Assembly: GCA_964404895.1 (NCBI GenBank) | Contig: CAYOLV010000001.1 | Location: forward strand, 496,001 to 560,000 | Source of the DNA: JBGSUZ01 sp964404895 | GTDB taxonomy: Bacteria > Bacillota > Clostridia > Peptostreptococcales > Acidaminobacteraceae | Length of the DNA: 64,000 nt | Reading direction: 5' to 3' | Part shown: piece by piece, positions 61,543 through 64,000 of the stretch | Layout of the letters: each line of letters begins with the position of its first letter | Position numbering within the stretch: position 1 is the stretch's first letter | The notes under the pieces: model-generated | The model's database searches: none | What the model was told of the DNA's origin: nothing | The model's input: only the letters and a program-made list of their open reading frames with translations | Translations under genes and position numbers: made by a program

Positions 61543-63854
61543 TAGGCGTGTTTCACCCGATCCTTTTCTTCAGCTTGTTTAGCGTCGTTGAAGCGGTCTA
61601 GTGTTCCAACCAAGTAGCCGGTAATTCTGCGAATGCGCTCAAATTTCTGATTGCCTTCTTCACGACCGCAAGCTGGACAGGTTTCTCCAATAATTCCAGT
61701 GTATCCACAGACGGGATCTCTGTCGATTGGATGGTTGATAGATCCGTAACCAATCCCAGCTTCTTTCATGGCTCTGACAACCTTCTCAAAAGCCTCAAGA
61801 TTGTCTGTAGGGTCGCCATCTAATTCAATATAGGTAATGTGACCTGCGTTGGTCAACTCATGATAAGGCGCCTCTAAATTGATTTTAGTAATGGCCTTGG
61901 TCTTGTGGTAAACGGGAACGTGGAAACTATTTGTATAGTATTCACGGTCTGTAACCCCTTCAATTTTACCGTATTTAGAACGGTCAATGGCCACAAAACG
62001 ACCAGCAGTACCTTCTGCAGGTGTTGCCAGTAGAGAAAAGTTCAATTTATAATGATTGCTGGCTTCGTCCATGCGTTGACGGAGTTTACCAATAATTTCA
62101 ATGCCTAGTTTTTGCGCCTCAGCAGACTCACCGTGGTGAACGCCAGTCAACGCTTTCAAACATTCTGCTAGACCAATGAAGCCCATGGAAAGGGTACCGT
62201 GCTTAATCACCTCACGAATTTCATCGTTCCAACCTAATTTTTCAGAGTCCATCCAAACCCCTTGCCCCATAAGGAATGGGAAGTTTTTCACTTTCTTTTG
62301 GGCTTGAATCTCAAAACGTTCAAGAAGCTGTTCAATAATCAAATCCACTTTTTCGTCCAGCTGTTTATAGAAGACTTCTAAGTTGCCCTTGCTTTCAATG
62401 GCAATACGGGGCAAGTTCAGAGTCGTAAAACTTAAGTTGCCTCTGCCGTAAATGGTTTCTCTTTCAGGGTCGTGGCTGTTTCCAATGACCCGAGTTCTGC
62501 ACCCCATGTAAGCGATTTCAGTCTCTGGTTTGCCCGCTTGATAATATTTCAAGTTGAATGGGGCATCCAAGAAGGAGAAGTTAGGGAACAAGCGTTTTGC
62601 ACTGACCCTACAAGCCAATTTGAAGAGGTCGTAGTTGGGATCTTCTGTATTGTAGTTCACGCCTTCTTTCACACGGAAAATATGAATAGGGAAAATAGGC
62701 GTTTCTCCGTTTCCAAGTCCAGACTCAGTCGCAAGAAGGAGCTGTTCTGTCACAAGACGTCCTTCGGCAGAGGTATCTGTTCCGTAATTGATAGAACTAA
62801 ACGGAATTTGAGCCCCCGCTCTGCTGTGCATGGTATTCAAGTTATGGACAAAAGCCTCCATCGCTTGGAAAGTACTTCTTGTAATTTCAGCTTCTGTACG
62901 CTCTAAGGCAAATTTTTGAATCTTTTTTGCGATGGCGTCTTCAAGTCCCATTCCTTTGAGAAGACTCATTTCTTCTGCAGTATAGAGGGTCATGTCATGA
63001 AGACGAGGTTCAAGACCTTTTGAAGCGGCCACAGACTCAATGAGTGCCACGGCGCGGTTTTCGAAGTCTTCAAAGTCAGTCAAAAGCTCAAAGGCGCGGG
63101 AAATATTTTGTCTGTATAGACGGGCATAAGTTTTTCGAACCCCTGGCGCCATACCGTAATCAAAGTTTGGAATACTTTGACCGCCATGTTGGTCATTTTG
63201 ATTAGATTGAATGGCAATACAAGCGAGAGCCGCATAGCTTTGAATGTCCTTAGGCGCTCTCAAATGACCGTGCCCAGTGCTGAAACCATTCTTCATTAAA
63301 CGATCGATATCAATTTGACAGCATGTCAATGTTAACGTTAAGAAATCCAGGTCGTGGATATGCATGTCGCCAGACTTGTGGGCTTTGGCATGGGCTGGGT
63401 TTAATACGAACAGTTCATAAAATTGCTTTGAACCTTCCGAGCCGTATTTAAGCATAGTTCCCATGGCAGTGTCGCCGTCAATATTGGCATTTTCGCGCTT
63501 TAAGTCATTTTCTTCTGCGTCTTTAAAAGTCAAATCTTCGAAGACTTTCATTAATCGGGTGTTCATTTCACGTACACGGGTACGCTCAGAACGGTAAATA
63601 ATATATTCCTTGGCCGTTTTAGCATGGCCTGTTTCGATTAAAACCTTTTCAACGGCGTCCTGAATTTGTTCCACGGTTGGGACTTTTTCGCAAAGATTGT
63701 TTTCTATGTATTCAACCACTTGCTCCGATAAATCCATAGCTGTTTGGTAATCTTTACCACCACTAACACTAGCAGCTTTAAAGATAGCATTTCCAATTTT
63801 CTCAATGTTGAAAGGCATTTCACGGCCGTCTCGTTTTCTAATTTTTGTGATCAT
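61542..63854 (-). CDS. nrdD: anaerobic ribonucleoside-triphosphate reductase
   Basis: A 770-residue class III ribonucleotide reductase that reduces NTPs to dNTPs without oxygen. It has an N-terminal ATP-cone (about 3-92), active-site cysteine region HIHDLDFLTLTLTCCQID, a C-terminal zinc-binding CGYTG...CPACG and the glycyl radical site in RRITGYLVGT, with G746. Length is normal for the family. GAGG lies 12 nt upstream of the ATG. Two NrdR boxes lie upstream. Confidence 0.96.
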   Translation of the reverse strand: MITKIRKRDGREMPFNIEKIGNAIFKAASVSGGKDYQTAMDLSEQVVEYIENNLCEKVPTVEQIQDAVEKVLIETGHAKTAKEYIIYRSERTRVREMNTRLMKVFEDLTFKDAEENDLKRENANIDGDTAMGTMLKYGSEGSKQFYELFVLNPAHAKAHKSGDMHIHDLDFLTLTLTCCQIDIDRLMKNGFSTGHGHLRAPKDIQSYAALACIAIQSNQNDQHGGQSIPNFDYGMAPGVRKTYARLYRQNISRAFELLTDFEDFENRAVALIESVAASKGLEPRLHDMTLYTAEEMSLLKGMGLEDAIAKKIQKFALERTEAEITRSTFQAMEAFVHNLNTMHSRAGAQIPFSSINYGTDTSAEGRLVTEQLLLATESGLGNGETPIFPIHIFRVKEGVNYNTEDPNYDLFKLACRVSAKRLFPNFSFLDAPFNLKYYQAGKPETEIAYMGCRTRVIGNSHDPERETIYGRGNLSFTTLNLPRIAIESKGNLEVFYKQLDEKVDLIIEQLLERFEIQAQKKVKNFPFLMGQGVWMDSEKLGWNDEIREVIKHGTLSMGFIGLAECLKALTGVHHGESAEAQKLGIEIIGKLRQRMDEASNHYKLNFSLLATPAEGTAGRFVAIDRSKYGKIEGVTDREYYTNSFHVPVYHKTKAITKINLEAPYHELTNAGHITYIELDGDPTDNLEAFEKVVRAMKEAGIGYGSINHPIDRDPVCGYTGIIGETCPACGREEGNQKFERIRRITGYLVGTLDRFNDAKQAEEKDRVKHA

Positions 63855-63878
63855 TCTGAATAAGCACCTCGATTTTTT

Positions 63879-63925
63879 ATACTATATCTTGTGGTCTCAT
63901 GATACACCTTTTCTATATATAGCGT
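63879..63925 (-). promoter_or_regulatory. two NrdR boxes at the nrdDG promoter
   Basis: Cores CTATATCTTG (63882-63891) and CTATATATAG (63913-63922) match the NrdR box core CwAtATaTwG and are 31 bp apart, the spacing typical of paired NrdR sites. A -35/-10 pair on the minus strand, TTGACG (63923-63928) and TATCAT (63899-63904) with 18 bp between, places them over and just after the promoter. This fits repression by NrdR. Confidence 0.78.
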
Positions 63926-64000
63926 CAATCAAAGCAAAATTAAAAAAAATGTCAAGTCGTTGCAATTAAATTTTATGGCAAAAACCAGAGATTTATTTCT

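Noticed and set aside
62472..62906. A 144-codon frame antisense to nrdD
   Set aside because: No start signal and no recognisable motif; nrdD is certain on the other strand.

Overview
The window looks like chromosomal DNA of an anaerobic, low-GC Firmicute, most likely a member of the Clostridia. This is inferred from strong AGGAGG-type ribosome binding sites, genes packed in overlapping operons, a class III (anaerobic) ribonucleotide reductase, an iron-dependent alcohol dehydrogenase, a bacteriohemerythrin domain, SLH-like and CsaB-type cell-wall chemistry, and many c-di-GMP proteins. No rRNA, tRNA, CRISPR array, prophage or intact insertion sequence was seen. Genus and species cannot be given from the sequence alone.

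Layout. 1-5.5 kb: the end of a hybrid histidine kinase (REC-HPt), an HD-GYP-like protein and a Cache-HAMP-PAS-GGDEF-EAL protein. 5.5-15.9 kb: housekeeping and metabolic genes (S41 peptidase, AraC regulator divergent from an Fe-alcohol dehydrogenase, LapA-like membrane protein, an unknown gene paired with a degenerate metallophosphoesterase, ZIP metal transporter, histidine phosphatase, two EamA transporters, a coiled-coil protein with a suspicious start). 16-25.2 kb: exported proteins, with an SLH-like protein, a 2067-residue PKD/RCC1-like giant and an HExxH membrane protease. 25.2-30.6 kb: a VTC-domain / DUF4956 / Cthe_2159-type lipoprotein operon divergent from an OmpR-type two-component system, with a symmetric four-repeat operator between them.

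30.7-40.4 kb is a cell-surface polysaccharide locus: GT-C transferase, UDP-ManNAc dehydrogenase, two GT4 transferases, two DUF4330 membrane proteins, an unknown membrane protein, an O-antigen-ligase/polymerase-like protein, the pyruvyltransferase CsaB and a lipoprotein. CsaB-type pyruvylation is what SLH domains bind, so this locus and the SLH-like protein at 16 kb may belong to one wall-anchoring system. 40.5-46.9 kb: an MFS exporter with a long coiled-coil insertion under a twin-palindrome operator, a C_GCAxxG_C_C protein, a double GNAT, a glutaredoxin-zinc ribbon fusion, a transglutaminase-like exported protein and a macro-domain protein. 47-53.6 kb: an operon of GAF histidine kinase, cobalamin-binding protein and MacB-like ABC transporter, then a diguanylate cyclase with a hemerythrin tail. 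53.7-57.7 kb: a probably leaderless, autoregulated MarR gene, proS, a D-2-hydroxyacid dehydrogenase and an RluF-like pseudouridine synthase.

57.6-64 kb, minus strand: leuC-leuD-leuB, with leuB interrupted by about 200 bp that brings its own ribosome binding site and start codon, behind a clear promoter and a perfect 20-bp palindrome; then nrdD-nrdG behind two NrdR boxes 31 bp apart. The least explained items are the four-repeat operator of the VTC cluster, the split leuB, the kinase-cobalamin-ABC operon and the composite giant surface protein.
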